This document shows, in pieces, positions 11,961 through 23,654 of a stretch of 64,000 nt of DNA. The notes beneath the pieces were generated by a model that was not told where the DNA came from, did no database searches, and saw nothing but the letters and a program-made list of their open reading frames with translations. This stretch comes from Tretioscincus oriximinensis (taxonomy: Eukaryota > Chordata > Lepidosauria > Squamata > Gymnophthalmidae), in contig JAJVDF010000364.1 in the NCBI GenBank assembly GCA_022410635.1, positions 1,120,298 to 1,184,297 on the forward strand, in the 5' to 3' direction. Position 1 is the stretch's first letter; each line of letters opens with the position of its first letter. Both the position numbers and the translations under genes were made by a program.

Positions 11961-12188
11961 TGACCATACCAACACACCCAGGTTCCATACTAGGAACTAT
12001 TCTCATTCCCAGGCTAGGGAAAGTGTTTCCTGCCTTTTACACTACACTTTTACACTGGTAATTGGGTGAAAACACATCATAAGACATGCAGAACATAGCA
12101 AGATTAGAATACATCATTTTCACTTCCTGCAGGATTGTTTCTTCACCACAGGAATGATTATGGATTTCCCAAAAGCAGGACAAGTTAG
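11961..12188. other. no recognised feature
   Basis: Short spacer between the CR1 fragment and the hAT miniature element. Confidence 0.4.
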
Positions 12189-12384
12189 CATTGATTTCCA
12201 ATGGGAATCAATACCATCCCCCACATAGTGATTGGCTGTCACCTGTGACGTGGTGGTTACGTGTAAGCCGTTAACGACGCACGTAACCCCCTCCCCATAA
12301 CCTAAATATCAGGATTTTCACAAAGGAGGGCATTGAAAATTTTTCCGTTCCTTACGGCAGCTTTTAAAAAGTTGAGAATCAATG
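12189..12384. mobile_element. hAT-type miniature transposon, relative of 3081-3267
   Basis: It is the same family as 3081-3267 in the opposite orientation: 'cacatagtgattggctgtc', 'cctgtgacgtgg', 'ctaaatatcagg' and the intact end GTTGAGAATCAATG. The left end is mutated (CATTGATTTCCAATG) and no clean 8-base duplication survives, so this copy is older. Confidence 0.8.
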
Positions 12385-12559
12385 AGTCAAGGTAACTTTA
12401 AGAATCCTTTGTAGTGATTAGAAAATAGTGAAGTGATTAGCGATGTGAATCCTCTGTTGCTGCAAATCACTTAGATCATTAGTTTACACTGCCGTTTTTT
12501 CATTTTAAATTTACTTAAGGCTACATAAGCTTTGCAAATGTTTAAAAATACAAACACGT

Positions 12560-12850
12560 TGGCCATTCGCTTGCTATGCGGCTGCTGCCTCATACGAATG
12601 AGGACCCCCAAAAGGCACAGCTGTGCTTTCCTAACTACAATCCCCAGAATTCCTTGGGACCCTGCCTACTGTTTCAAGCAGTCCCTGCGCTCCAAGAGCC
12701 AGTGAAATATTTACATTTGCCTAAAGCAGCTCCAGAGATATTCTTCTTCAGGACTTTAAAATGCCCACACGAAACCTTATTCTAGGTAATGTCTCAGGGA
12801 CTTGTGGAAATTGCAAAATATGAGGAGGCCGTTTACTTTGCTCTAAAGAC
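12560..12850 (-). repeat. unclassified interspersed family B, copy 4 (diverged)
   Basis: The plus strand shows 'actacaatccccagaattcc', 'caagagccagtgaaatattt', 'aggactttaaaatgccc' and 'ggaggccgtttactttgct', which are the reverse complements of the family B landmarks. It is weaker than the other copies. Confidence 0.4.
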
Positions 12851-13149
12851 CTTTAGAGTGCATGAAAGGTTGGACACGCGTAGATCTGTGGGGCAGATGG
12901 AAGGTAAATTCGCCTCTAAAGCACAGGAAATAGAACATGGGGATCAGGCCTAAGTACACTGAGTCACAGTTTTTTCATCTAAGAACACAGCTTCCCTGTA
13001 TATAAAATTATAATATATATATATGATGATTTCCAAAACATGCTGTATACATAGTTGCAAAAAAAATAAAAATTGGCACATTGTGAAATAGCAGAAGCAC
13101 TTTTAATCCCAAAGTACACATTTCAACAGAACCACATAGCAATAGCAGC

Positions 13150-13655
13150 CCATAGGTACTGTTTTCCTGAGATATTTGAATTTTGTGCGGATAGTGTGGC
13201 TGGCCGGTTCAGAACCACTGGGGAGCCAGACAACACATACAAAATGCACAATGCCACATGTGCAAAAAGTAGAAAGTTACAGCTTGCTTTCACCTGTGGT
13301 AGGCGACAGTGATGCTGCTGCCATAATGCCAGGCTGATAGTTGATGAAGAAGCCAGAAACTGCCACCTCAGGGATCCCATAAGATAGGAACTTAATTAAG
13401 GTAGGCACTTACCTTATGGGATCCCCAGGGCAGCAGTTTTCAGCTTCTTTGCCCTGGCACATTGCCTGGCATTATGGTAGAAGCATTCTGCAATTTTCTA
13501 CTTCCTACCAATGCCCAGCCCCAAACATGACAATCAGCACCTGAATATTGGTGCCATGCGTTTTGTATGTACAGTCTGGCTTCCTAGTGGTTGTGAACTA
13601 GCCAGCCATACTGCACACACAAAATTCAAATATCTCATGAGAAGGCAGAGAAAGA
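13150..13655. repeat. long imperfect inverted repeat (about 240-base arms)
   Basis: The left arm (about 13150-13390) and right arm (about 13405-13655) are reverse complements with mismatches and small indels. Matched pairs include 'gagatatttgaattttgtg' with 'cacaaaattcaaatatctc', 'cataatgccaggc' with 'gcctggcattatgg', and 'gggatcccataag' with 'cttatgggatccc' at the centre (about 13398). No transposase is seen. If transcribed it could fold into a long hairpin. It may be a fold-back DNA transposon or two head-to-head copies of one repeat. Confidence 0.8.
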
Positions 13656-13845
13656 TAGTTCCCACTGGGCCAGCAGATCTTAGAGCATAGGCAGGTCTGT
13701 ATGGAGGAGCATCTTGTTAGCAAGAACTTATGTAGGCCAAGCCTAGCATGAGGTGGCATAATTTCTCCTTTATAGGTCATGTCTGGAAACAAACTTAAAC
13801 ATTTTAGGCTGCACCGAGATATTACTTACTTATGCATACCACATT

Positions 13846-14153
13846 TTACTTCCTGAAGAGGAAGAGGTGTGGTAGGCAACAGCTTGGATAGCTTCAAGAC
13901 AGGACTAGTTTTATGGATACCAAGGGTATAAATGGGTACTAGGATGGATGTCTGGATGCTGCCTCCAAGGAGGAGCAACAGGTAGTGCTCCTGAAATGCC
14001 ATTTGCAGGGAGTCATGAACAGGAGCATATTTTGCTTTCCTCTGTTCGGACTGCCCAGGTCATCTGGTGGGCCTCTGTGTGACACAGAATGCTGGTCTAG
14101 ATGGGCTCTGGCCGAATCCAGTATGGCTCGTCTTATGTTCTTATGTTCATTGA
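13846..14153 (+). mobile_element. CR1 LINE 3' end
   Basis: It begins in the last codons of the CR1 ORF ('gataggttcaagacaggact' type), then the 3' UTR: 'gccatttgcagggagtcatg', 'ctctgttcggactgccc', 'gtgacacagaatgctgg'. It ends in the repeat 'cttatgttcttatgttc'. The plus-strand sequence agrees closely with the minus-strand CR1 at 44656-45255, so these belong to one subfamily. Confidence 0.9.
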
Positions 14154-15819
14154 CTCAAATGCTTTATTCTAAAATATCCATACTTTGCCCCAGAAAATTT
14201 GAATATAATGGAATAAGTCAGTAGTGTCTGGATACAGCTCTGAGATCCACAGAAAAGAAAAATGATGATTAGTATGATATGATGATTTGTGTCATACAAG
14301 TTGACTTAAATATACCGATATATTGCACACTTAAAAACAGAACTCTCATATTTAACATAAGTGAGCCATATCTTTGATAATGTTTTTCCTGGTTTAGTCC
14401 ATTTTTTCAAGACTGAAGAATTAAACGTACGTGTCTGAACAGCACTTTGGAATAGATTGTGAAACCACTTTTGTATCTCCCATGACAGTGCACAGATGTC
14501 CCCAAACACCAGGGGAATCAGAAGTGATGCTAATTGGAGCAATGCCTTTGATCACTGCAAGTTGATTCTCATCCAAAATGTTGGGGAGAAGGAAAGCAAT
14601 AAAAATCCACTCCATCACCCATGTCCCCCTGGCCATCCCTGATGTATGTTGTGTTTTATGAATTCTGTGGTGGTTTTAAATGTTGTACTGAGGACATTTA
14701 CCACAGAAATGTGAGTGCTACATTTTAAAAACACAAGAAATCAGTTAAATGTTCTTTCTAACCAGGCTGAATCTAAATACTCCACATTTTTTCAGCAAAA
14801 GTATAATTAACTTTCAAGGAAAAAGCATCTCTTCTCCTACCCCACAAAGTGATTTCTTTTTCAAAAATCTACCACTTATTTATCAATGTTTTCTGAAACA
14901 GGTCATCTTAGGTTTTGTACAACAAGCCTAACATATAAATCATACGTACCCACAAGAACAAGTTATCCTAGGATGTCCTCCTAGCCTCCCTTGGTCACCT
15001 GATCTGAACTGCTTCCTAATCCTTAGTGGGTTGATACGAGGTAAAAGAGAAAATGAATTTCCATCCCTGTTGATAGAACAGTATGTTTGTCCCTTTCAGT
15101 TGAAAACAATTGACAAACCTGTGGTTGACTGGATAGATTCCAGTTTTCCCCTGTCCCAGTTGGTGCTTGGAATTATAGAACTGTATTCACGCAATAGTTA
15201 CGAGTTCCAGATTTCTTAGCCCTGGCCAGCCAAATGGGTTGTTCTAGGCAGGTATTTCTGGCAACAGTTGACAAAGGACTTCTGTATACTTTAAGACAAT
15301 GATTTAAATCAATTGATATGGATCAATAAGGTCTACACAGGTGCAAATCACAGCATGAAGAGCTCTGGAACAATGTCATCAGCATAATTGGACTGATCCA
15401 GACCAGCTCCTGCTTGATCCAGGCCAGCTCCAAAGTTCTCACAATCTTCAAGTTTAGCCTCCGGGAGTTTCTAAAAACCAGAAACAAATGTTCCTGACTT
15501 CAGTGTCCCCAGGAGTCCCATTTCAATGGTTATCAGGAGAAAAGAGCCATGCCTTCTGCATACTTCCATGTCCTAGATCAGGGTTTGTTGGTCTGACAAT
15601 AAAGCTGTTTAATAGGTCAACAAGCAGTCCATATAAAAAAAACCTCATTCTGTGCTCTCTTCTGTGTGGATGAAGTGTACCAGTAATGGACAGGTCTAAA
15701 ATATGGACTAGTCTACATTGCCCATAGTCTGCATTGTAAACTGGCCAAAGTGCAGACTGGCCAGTTTCCAAACTATTGTACTACACGATCCAATTCTAGC
15801 AGATGCCATCACTATTGTG
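14154..15819. other. no recognised feature
   Basis: No gene found. Opposite-strand frames near 14306-14636 and 15488-15771 have no family resemblance. Confidence 0.35.
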
Positions 15820-15925
15820 AAGAAGCTTAAAATATTTTTAATGGATGCTGTGTCACAAGAGACCTTGTAACCTGAGACCTTTGGGTATAGGGCGGGGGAT
15901 AAGTATAAATAAATAAATAAAATAT
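15820..15925 (+). repeat. L2-type 3' tail (L2 or SINE)
   Basis: It contains 'ctgagacctttgggtatag' then GGCGGGGGATAAGTATAAAT and a short (AAAT)n run. This ending is shared by L2 LINEs and by SINEs that borrow the L2 tail. Too little body remains to say which. Confidence 0.7.
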
Positions 15926-17018
15926 ATTTGGATTTTGCAGTCCCATCTGATAGTTGCTCTTAACAACCATTCTATCCTGATTTATTTATTTGTTTGGTTA
16001 GTTAGTTAATCAGTTTGTTAGTTTAGAAATTTATATACTGTCTTCCACCAATAGGTGCCAGGAGAGATAACAACAAAAATCTACAACTTACTAAAACATA
16101 TTTAAAATAAATTTTCCTTTCCTTCCACACTCCTTCCCTTCCTTCCATCCACACCATATTGCACTAAAAAAATAAGCCTTCTTCCATGGTCTCTTTGTTA
16201 TTCCAACATATGCCTATGAATACGGTGCTATCAGCCACTTCTCTTAGAAACCAGACAAATCGTTAAAGGATGAAGATTCTCTTTCACATAGATAAAAATA
16301 AAAAATACTATTTTATGAACTGCAAGTTCAGTTCATTCATGCATTTCTTCCTAGCAGCATTCTCTGGCGGGAAGCCAGATACCATTTGACGTCACAAGTC
16401 TAACCAGGAACATAATGTACTGGCGACAGGACAAAACTTTACTATGAAATGGGGGTGGGGGGGAGTGTTACAGCAGCAACTTGAAACATATCAAAGGAAT
16501 TAATAGAGTGAGGGACCCATAATGAAAAGGATGCAAAAGGGACAAATAATGTAAATAGAATTTTTATTGTGGGTTTTTTTCCTTCCCTTTTTCTATTCTG
16601 TTTTCAGTACTGGACACTTGGAAATTACATACACTTAACAGGCATTGTGCTTTTTAAGTACTAAAGCAAGAACAAACAGACTGAACAATATGGTTGCTTA
16701 CTTAAAGATTTTTGCCAATCTTCTTCCTCCTTTTCAAATCAGCCTTGTTACATTTACTAAGCTATTACGTTATTTTCCAATAAATTAAATGAAAAGTGAA
16801 AAAAAGTAAGCAAGTCCTTTGCTAGCTACAATCATGAATTGCCTATTATAACCTGTTTTGTGGGGTTAAATATTAAATGTTTCTATAAAACAAAAATCAA
16901 GTATAATAGTAAATAGTCATGCTATTTATATAAAGACTGTATTCATACGTGGCATTTTTTCACACTATAACATTATGATTATTAGAGATTTGTGACATAT
17001 AATTGTGGGGATACAGAA
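15926..17018. other. no recognised feature
   Basis: AT-rich. 16020-16075 ('tttatatactgtcttccacc') may be the minus-strand 3' end of an old SINE, but it is not firm. Confidence 0.3.
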
Positions 17019-17240
17019 GAGGAAGAGGAAGAAGATGATTTTGTTTTTATACTCTGCTTTTCTCAACCCAAAGAGAATACAAGTTATTTACAAAACATTC
17101 TGTTCTTCTCTTCACAACAGACACCAGGTGAAATAGGGAGGGCTGAGAGAGAGCACTGAGTAATTGTGATTAGCCCAGAAGGCTTTTGTGGAGGAGAGCA
17201 AATTGTAAAAATCTGTCACTCTAATCACTACACCAGACTG
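17019..17240 (-). repeat. tRNA-derived SINE
   Basis: The reverse complement reads as a SINE: a head with 'cagtctggtgtagtgatt', then 'acaaaagccttctgggctaa' and 'tcacctggtgtctgttgtg', ending in 'aaagcagagtataaaaacaa' and a GAA/CTT-type tail (17019-17035). It is the same general design as the SINE at 49925-50165 with a different tail. Confidence 0.7.
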
Positions 17241-18279
17241 ACTGTCAGTAAAAGTGCTATAAAAGTTACACTTTTTTCCTGCTAGTACTATGCAGCTTTT
17301 GGACATTGCCTGCAAGAGGTGTCAAGACCTCCATCACTGTTACAGATTTTTTTTGTCTGCCCTTCTGTGGGGACAGAGGCTTAATCCTGTTGAATTTTCA
17401 TAGGAAAAAGCAGCAGTGATGACTGGAAAAATCCTTAGCAACCTCCCCACACTTGGGCAAATTTAAAGATGATGTTTTTCCTTTGAATTCGTCTGCCTGA
17501 CAACAAAGGGAGCCAACAGCCAATAGCAACAAAGATAAAGGTCAGCCAAACCTAAGCTAGGTCTCACAACAAAGGCAGGCAAACTCTTCTTTCATGACAG
17601 CAGCCAACAATGACAGTATAAATACTTTAATGTGTAATATACAGAAATAGCATTACAAAATTCAGTCAACTGAATGCACTCAGCAAATGATCATGAGAGG
17701 GAAGTGAAGAATTCCTATCGGTTACGCAACAACATGACAATCCATTTCAAGACAGAGTGAAAACTCAGGCTTTTTTCAACCTGTTTATACGTGCTCATAT
17801 GGGAGAGGTTGCCTCTGCTGGAGCGAAGTAAAGTGGTTCCAGAGTAATCACAGCTGGCAAAGAGTGGGTGAGAACACACTGGGCAGATTAGTTCAAGTTA
17901 GCTGCCCCAGTTTGGGGCACCAAAGTTTGCAGTCTACCCTCCACATTGCTGTCAAGTAGGACAGAGGGCAGCAGCTTTTTGCTTGAGGGGCCTGTGCCTG
18001 TTTGTATCTCATAAATTTTCAACTGCTTATGATCCCCCCACAAATGACCTTTAGGGGAAACTTTTCTGGCTAAGACCATATGAATACCATTTGGACCTTT
18101 TCCCCATGACAAATGAAACGAAGTGAAACTAGCAATCTAAAACCCTCCATATCTTTCCTTCCTTGTCTTTTACTGTCCTCTACTTCATGTTCTCAATTCT
18201 GCTCAGTCTTAGTGTCAAGTGCAACCAAGGGTCTGTTCATCTTGGTTCCATCTCTGCGTGTTTTCTCTTGTTCTTTATC
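17241..18279. other. no recognised feature
   Basis: No gene or classifiable repeat seen. Confidence 0.35.
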
Positions 18280-18545
18280 TATGAAGCCCATCTTCACTCT
18301 TCTCTCACTCTTGGTGTCCTTCAAATGTAAAACATTTCTTTTCACCAGAGCTTTTGAAAGTTCTAAGTAATTTTATTTTCACCTATTGTAAATAGTATTC
18401 CTCTTTTATTTTATACTAATCTTGTTGTTGCTGGTTTTGCTTTTTTAATATGGTATTTAATATTGTATTTTTATCTTGTAGTTTACTTACTTTGAACAGC
18501 GCTAAGCACAAATGGTACCATGTAAATAAAGATTGTTGTTGTTAT
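18280..18545 (+). mobile_element. old non-LTR retrotransposon 3' end
   Basis: The frame ending at 18370 finishes FKCKTFLFTRAFESSK, which resembles the C-terminal end of L2/CR1-clade ORFs (the 'FKxxLKTxLF' pattern). It is followed by an AT-rich UTR and 'cagcgctaagcacaaatggt' plus 'gtaaataaagattgttgttg', a LINE-like tail with a GTT/ATT repeat. The exact family is not recognised. Confidence 0.45.
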
Positions 18546-19892
18546 TAAAAGTGATTGCAGAGTTCACTGGGGTCATAACTACCTTTAGAATTCACATGGA
18601 ACTGATAAAGATGCTGGTGTGGGGAATGCAGGAGAAAGCAGGAAAACCATGCATGTCAGCCAGTTACAATTCTGCAGTTCTGGTTGCTGCCATCATTTTG
18701 CTGTATTCGTCTCCCTGCAGTGGTGCAACATACAGAAGGGCTACAGGCAGCTGCACAATGGAGAACGCAGCATTTCATGATGCTACAAAAAAGGCTCAGC
18801 AATGGCTGATTCCATGTATTGCAATATTTTTCTGGACGCATTGCAAAGCCTGGAGAAAATGTCCTTTCTACATGTAGCTGAAGGATCTTGATACTGAAAC
18901 ATCCCAGTAAGAACCTGGTAACAAACTGTCATTTGTGGAGGGGGCTTTGGTTGGGCTGGATTCTTCTTGCTACATTTCACCAGTTTGGAAAACTCAGAAG
19001 CAGCCCGTTTCGTTTCTAGACAAAAGTTGTGCAATCTATGACCTGTTATGCAATATTCAGTATTTGTACAAATTATGTGTTTTATTATTTAATCCTGCCT
19101 GTGCTCAGTCAGGCAATTGCTGTATTTGCAATTGGTGATGGGCTCATACTGCTGAGGCCAAATGGCAGCATGTGGAGAAAATTTGAGAACAACTGCAATA
19201 TGCTAGTATTCAAAAGGGCTTTGTGGGCTTGTCGATTAATGATTGGTTAGTAATAGGCATCCAGTTTGCATGATGGAAACATGTATTTACAAAGCCATAA
19301 AAATTAAGAACCAGTGGGAATCGTTCTTGTTTGTACTTCATCCATTGGCTTACATACTTGTGAAAATAGACAGGATTTGCCTTTCTCAACATTTTACAGT
19401 CCTATTTCCTCTGCAGCCCAATTTCTCCTTCACTTTAGTAGGCTTGTTCCCATGTAACAATTAGGGTAGAGACTGTAATTACTAAATACTTATTCTTTAT
19501 GAACACTCAATAGAGGTCTTCCTTTTTGCCTCGGGTGGAGGCTGTTCATAGTTAAATTAATCCTTACAGCTCTAGAATGCCATTTATAGATATAACTGCA
19601 GGATTATAGGATTGGGTGGGACAAAACAGAGGTTAGGAGGGGTGAGTGTAAGGAAAGGTTACCTGGTATCATTAATGTCTTTCCTGGTCAACACAAAAAG
19701 TTCAGGTTCTAGAAGAAGCAGCAAAACTCTTCCCCACAAATTAATATTTTACTGAGTAACCAACTTCCTCTTCTCACTTATTTATGCCAAAGAGGATCCA
19801 GTTGTATTACATTTTACTCCATATTTAGGTGCAATGCGAATATAGACTGAATTTTGCCAGTGATTAAATGTGGTACAAAATAATGCAAAAAT
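18546..19892. other. no recognised feature
   Basis: A 114-codon plus-strand frame (18533-18877) and overlapping minus-strand frames have no recognisable domain and look like chance frames. Confidence 0.35.
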
Positions 19893-20050
19893 ATTTCTGC
19901 AGAAGAAGTATCTCGTTTTTATACCTCTTCCGTCTCACCTGAAGGGATTCAGAGTGGCTTACAAGATTATTTTTTGCCCAAAGTCTTACATCTATTCTAC
20001 CTTCCCCACCATGTTGTGGTGGGGCTCTTATTTTAAAGTCTTCCGGTTAG
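19893..20050 (-). repeat. tRNA-derived SINE with (CTT)n-type tail, 3' part only
   Basis: The plus strand reads 'gaagaagtatctcgttttta', 'ttcagagtggcttacaagat', 'tttgcccaaagtcttacatc' and 'ccttccccaccatgttg'. This is the same body as the SINE at 1-365 in the same orientation. The tRNA head is missing, replaced at about 20050 by a different SINE. Confidence 0.7.
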
Positions 20051-20242
20051 ATTCCACACACCTTCATGAAGCAAGCTGAGTGACTCTTTGACCAGTCACA
20101 GTTCTTTAGAACTCTCCCAGCCCTACCTACTTCACAAGGTGTTGTGGAAAAAGCAACAAGAGCTATGTGTGCTGCCCTTTGGTGAAAGGGGCATTATAAA
20201 TAAATGTTGTTCTTGCTGTATATTATCATCATCATCATCATC

Positions 20243-20288
<46 letters not shown>

Positions 20289-20290
20289 GA
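20051..20290 (+). repeat. tRNA-derived SINE with L2-like tail and ATC/ATT microsatellite
   Basis: Phrases 'gagtgactctttgaccagtc', 'cacagttctttagaactctc', 'cttcacaaggtgttgtgg' and 'aaaggggcattataaataaa' match the SINE at 49925-50165. The 3' end runs into (ATC)n then (ATT)n at 20221-20287. The poly-Ile/poly-Asp frames over this run are not genes. Confidence 0.75.
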
Positions 20291-20329
20291 CATAAGAGCA
20301 ACAGTACACCACAGCAAACGAGATAGATT

Positions 20330-21352
20330 TTTTTTCTTTTAATATTTTTATTAATTTTTTTTATTATTTACAATAATAATAGTACAATTACATCACTAAA
20401 TGACAAAAAGAAAAACATACATAGTATATGTACCATCACTTTTTACATAACAACATCGTGTATATACATCCATATCCCGCCCCCCGCCCACCCCCAGAGA
20501 GGAGAATCATAATATAAATTCTAAATAGAATCAGGGCCTAAGAGTCAATTTAATCNTCGCTATGAGTTNAGGTCCTCCCCAGCGGTTTGATTGCACGTAN
20601 AGGATTAATTTCGCCCAGTTTTTTTGCCACATTCTTTTAATTCTTATATTGGTGTCTCTTTTTTCAATTACGTAATCACCCATCATTTGGTCAGATAGAT
20701 AGTGGCNCCAATTGTCTATGTTAAACTTGGAGGCGTCCTTCCAACCAAGAGTTATGACCGCTTGTGNAGCCATTACCATCTGGTCTACCAAATACTTATC
20801 TTCCTGGACGGTACCTTGGTGTATTTGGANCAGGGCGAGTTCTTTAGTTGCTCTTATTGGGTAGCCCAAAATAAGATTTATGTGGGTCCATATCAAGTTC
20901 CAAAAGTTATTTACCGTTGGGCATTCCCATAATAGATGAAGATAGCTGCCCCTAAATCCACCAGTGCCAACAAAGCGGGCTTATATTTTGACTTATATGT
21001 GCTAGTATGATGGGGGTTCTGTACCACCTGCTAGTGATCTTTAGTTGCAGTTCTTTAACTCTAGTGTTTTTCAATTTCTCTATCTGTTCCCACTTATTCT
21101 TCATCTCGAATTGAGTAATATTTAAATCTCTTGCCCAAATGTCCGTCCAGGTGGTAATATTGTTGAAGAGATAGTCAGTTATAATCTTATATAGTGTACC
21201 GCCCATTCCCTTGGTATCTCTTAAACCTCTAATGAAGGTATTTTGTATTTTGTTTCTGAGGGATTGGGCTTGGAACCATCTGTGGTTCCCAAGCATAACT
21301 ACAATATCTTCATACGACATCAGGGTCATGTCTGCCCGAAGGAAATCTCTAA
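20330..21352 (-). mobile_element. L1 LINE, 5'-truncated, ORF2 C-terminus and 3' UTR
   Basis: Two minus-strand frames (20952-21329 and 20531-20896) belong to the C-terminal region of L1 ORF2: KITSRWYRTPIILAHIS and SPLCWHW (the zinc-finger-like region), then IWTHINLILGYPI, KYLVDQMVMA and WQKNWAKLI. A frame break separates them near 20900-20950, and five ambiguous bases (20556-20830) obscure the second. The 3' UTR has a C-rich block at 20476-20496 and an A-rich end near 20340. The element begins at a (GAT)n run on its 5' side. Confidence 0.85.
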
Positions 21353-21354
21353 TC

Positions 21355-21355
21355 T

Positions 21356-21443
<88 letters not shown>
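21355..21443. repeat. (GAT)n microsatellite
   Basis: About 30 nearly pure GAT units directly at the 5'-truncated end of the L1 copy. The frames reading poly-Asp, poly-Met, poly-His and poly-Ile here are artefacts of the repeat. Confidence 0.97.
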
Positions 21444-21445
<2 letters not shown>

Positions 21446-21674
21446 ATGGGAGCGATACATTTTCTTAAAAGTACAACTAATGTGTACATGTGGACCAATC
21501 TCAAACTTATTAATTTCCTTATCATTAAGCTGCTGCTTTCCTTCTGTCTCATTCTCCATTAAAGCCAAAACTTGGTAGTGGAGCTATGTCTTCAAGTCCC
21601 TAAAGGAATAATTCCCCTGACTTTCTGACTCCCACTGCTAATCAAAATGAGCTACCTTGACTTCAAAGGTTTGG

Positions 21675-21877
21675 CAAAAGAGCTAGCAGCACTTTGAGAC
21701 TAACTTGAGAAAAGTGGTTGGCATAAGCTTTCGTAGACAGGTCTACTTCTTCAGATGCTGAAGAAGTAGACCTGTCTACGAAAGCTTATGCCAACCACTT
21801 TTCTCAAGTTAGTCTCAAAGTGCTGCTAGCTCCTTTGCTGGACTTTCTGCTAGACTAACACGGCTATTTCTCTGAAA
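21675..21877 (+). mobile_element. palindromic retroposon, young copy A
   Basis: The arms 21675-21753 and 21759-21837 are reverse complements with one mismatch around a 5-base loop (GATGC). An unpaired 40-base tail follows (21838-21877: ctggactttctgctagacta...ctctgaaa). The insertion is flanked by an 18-base direct duplication, TTGACTTCAAAGGTTTGG, at 21657-21674 and 21878-21895. There is no coding region and no poly(A). Copies B (50505) and C (59566) share the same ends but have duplications of other lengths. That is typical of target-primed reverse transcription rather than cut-and-paste transposition. A Penelope-like origin is inferred, not shown. Confidence 0.9.
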
Positions 21878-21895
21878 TTGACTTCAAAGGTTTGG

Positions 21896-23654
21896 ACTGA
21901 GTCTCTGGCAGGAACTCACTGCACCATCATCTTCTGGCAATCTCTATCCAGAGGTCAGTTTGGCATGGATATGGCACTTTGTACAGTACACAGGATACCC
22001 CCCATATGGCTGCCAGCCTTCTACCTGTGGCTCTCATTATTTACATGAGCCAAGAAAATAATATTAAAAAGAAAGGAGATCGTTGAGTCATAACCCAAAC
22101 AGACATATCCCAAAACAATAGCCTAGCTGGAAAACCATGTTTTCCAACATGTACCTCCTCATCATAAGTAACAAAAGGCATATGGGAAAGTTCAAGATTC
22201 CAAAGCAAAATGACCAATAACAGTGCTTAGAACTTTCGCAGCTTCCAGAGATCAGAGCCCTTGGTTAAAAACTGGTTGAAAGACAGAACACAGAGGAATG
22301 TAATAAATGGACAGTTCTCTGCATGGAAAGATGTGGAATATCCCAAGGTTCAGTACTGGGACCAGTACTGAGAGGGAAAGGAAGGAAAGGAAAAAAGAAG
22401 GAAGGAAAGGAAAACAGAAAGAAAAAAGCAAGTGAAAGGGCAAAGATGCTTAGTGGCATGGATGGGAGCAAGGGAGAGGAGGGTCTAGAACCCATTGCAT
22501 TACCATAATGCAACAAGCTTATTTCACTAGTTAAAAATATAAAACACAGTAAAGTCAGAAAAAACCAAACTCCTCATAACAGTGATGTACAATTTATTTA
22601 TTTTTTCTTGCAAATAATGAAGAAGCATCATAACCATTCCTCCTCTGATATGTGAAGCCTGAAACTATAAAATCTCACTGGAGTATAATTGGACTGGAAA
22701 AGAAAACCCAATGGTGTGCCTTCATACCACATAAATGAAGACCAAAAATGCACAGAAGAAAAAAGTCATATGGGATACACATGAGATGGTACAACTGGTA
22801 CAAGAAACATATGGGATCCAGATGGCATCCCAGAGTTCCTTGTACCAGAGGCATAAATGGAACAGAAGAGGAATGAACATCAAGATATTTCCTGGCCAAT
22901 TTTTAATTGCTTCCAGTTTCGAAGCCAGTTGTAAAGCAATGCTTCCCTCAGCCCTGCCTGTACTTACTGCTTCCACCATGATTCAGATATGTTCATTGAC
23001 TTTGCTTCTATCTTCAGCAACGTGAGTATGTAGGAGCACGACCAACAGAAGATAAAGGTGCATGTAATAGACATTAATACTCAGTTGCTGTTCATCATAA
23101 AACAGGCAAGATAATTCTCCAGACCAGCAATCTTGAGTGATGATCAATAGTAATTTTGTTGCATGACAAATGGGGCCAAACTGACATTCACAAGGCTGTT
23201 GTAGTTTCCTTTACTGCATTTCAATAAATGAGCTAATATCATACTGTATTTGACTGTAGAAAATCAATAGTTCTTTCTACCACCAAAGTCCTAAAGAAAG
23301 GCTCTTATGAAGCCCCAAAACTTCATCCACATAAAATCAGTCCCTACAGCTCTTTAAACCTAACTGCAAACATCAGCCAAATTTCCTAACTAACTTTAAA
23401 TGTCCATTAAATAATAATTCCTCCTGAAACATACCTGGAAATTTTTGACGTTATACACGACTCCAGGAACATCCCATTGTTTATATACCAGGTTGCAGAG
23501 GTAGCATACAACTAGATCTTCATCTTACAGTGAAGCGAAAAGATGCCTGCTGACATTAATATCAGCAAAGTGGGAATGTAAGGGTTTATCCTCACTAACG
23601 ATTTTTAGCAAGGTGGGAAGCAACATCACCTTCAAACCACCCTAAGGCGTCACA
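21896..23654. other. no gene; purine-rich run at 22368-22440
   Basis: 22368-22440 is almost pure purine (GGAAA/GAAAG units), which gives opposite-strand Pro/Ser/Leu/Phe-rich frames. Nothing else is recognisable. Confidence 0.5.

Noticed and set aside
18533..18877. A 114-codon plus-strand frame starting MLLLLKVIAEF
   Set aside because: The start overlaps the GTT tail of a LINE, the composition is not protein-like, and no splice signals or homologous domain are visible.
21326..21568. Frames encoding long poly-Asp, poly-His, poly-Met and poly-Ile
   Set aside because: They only read through the (GAT)n microsatellite in different frames.
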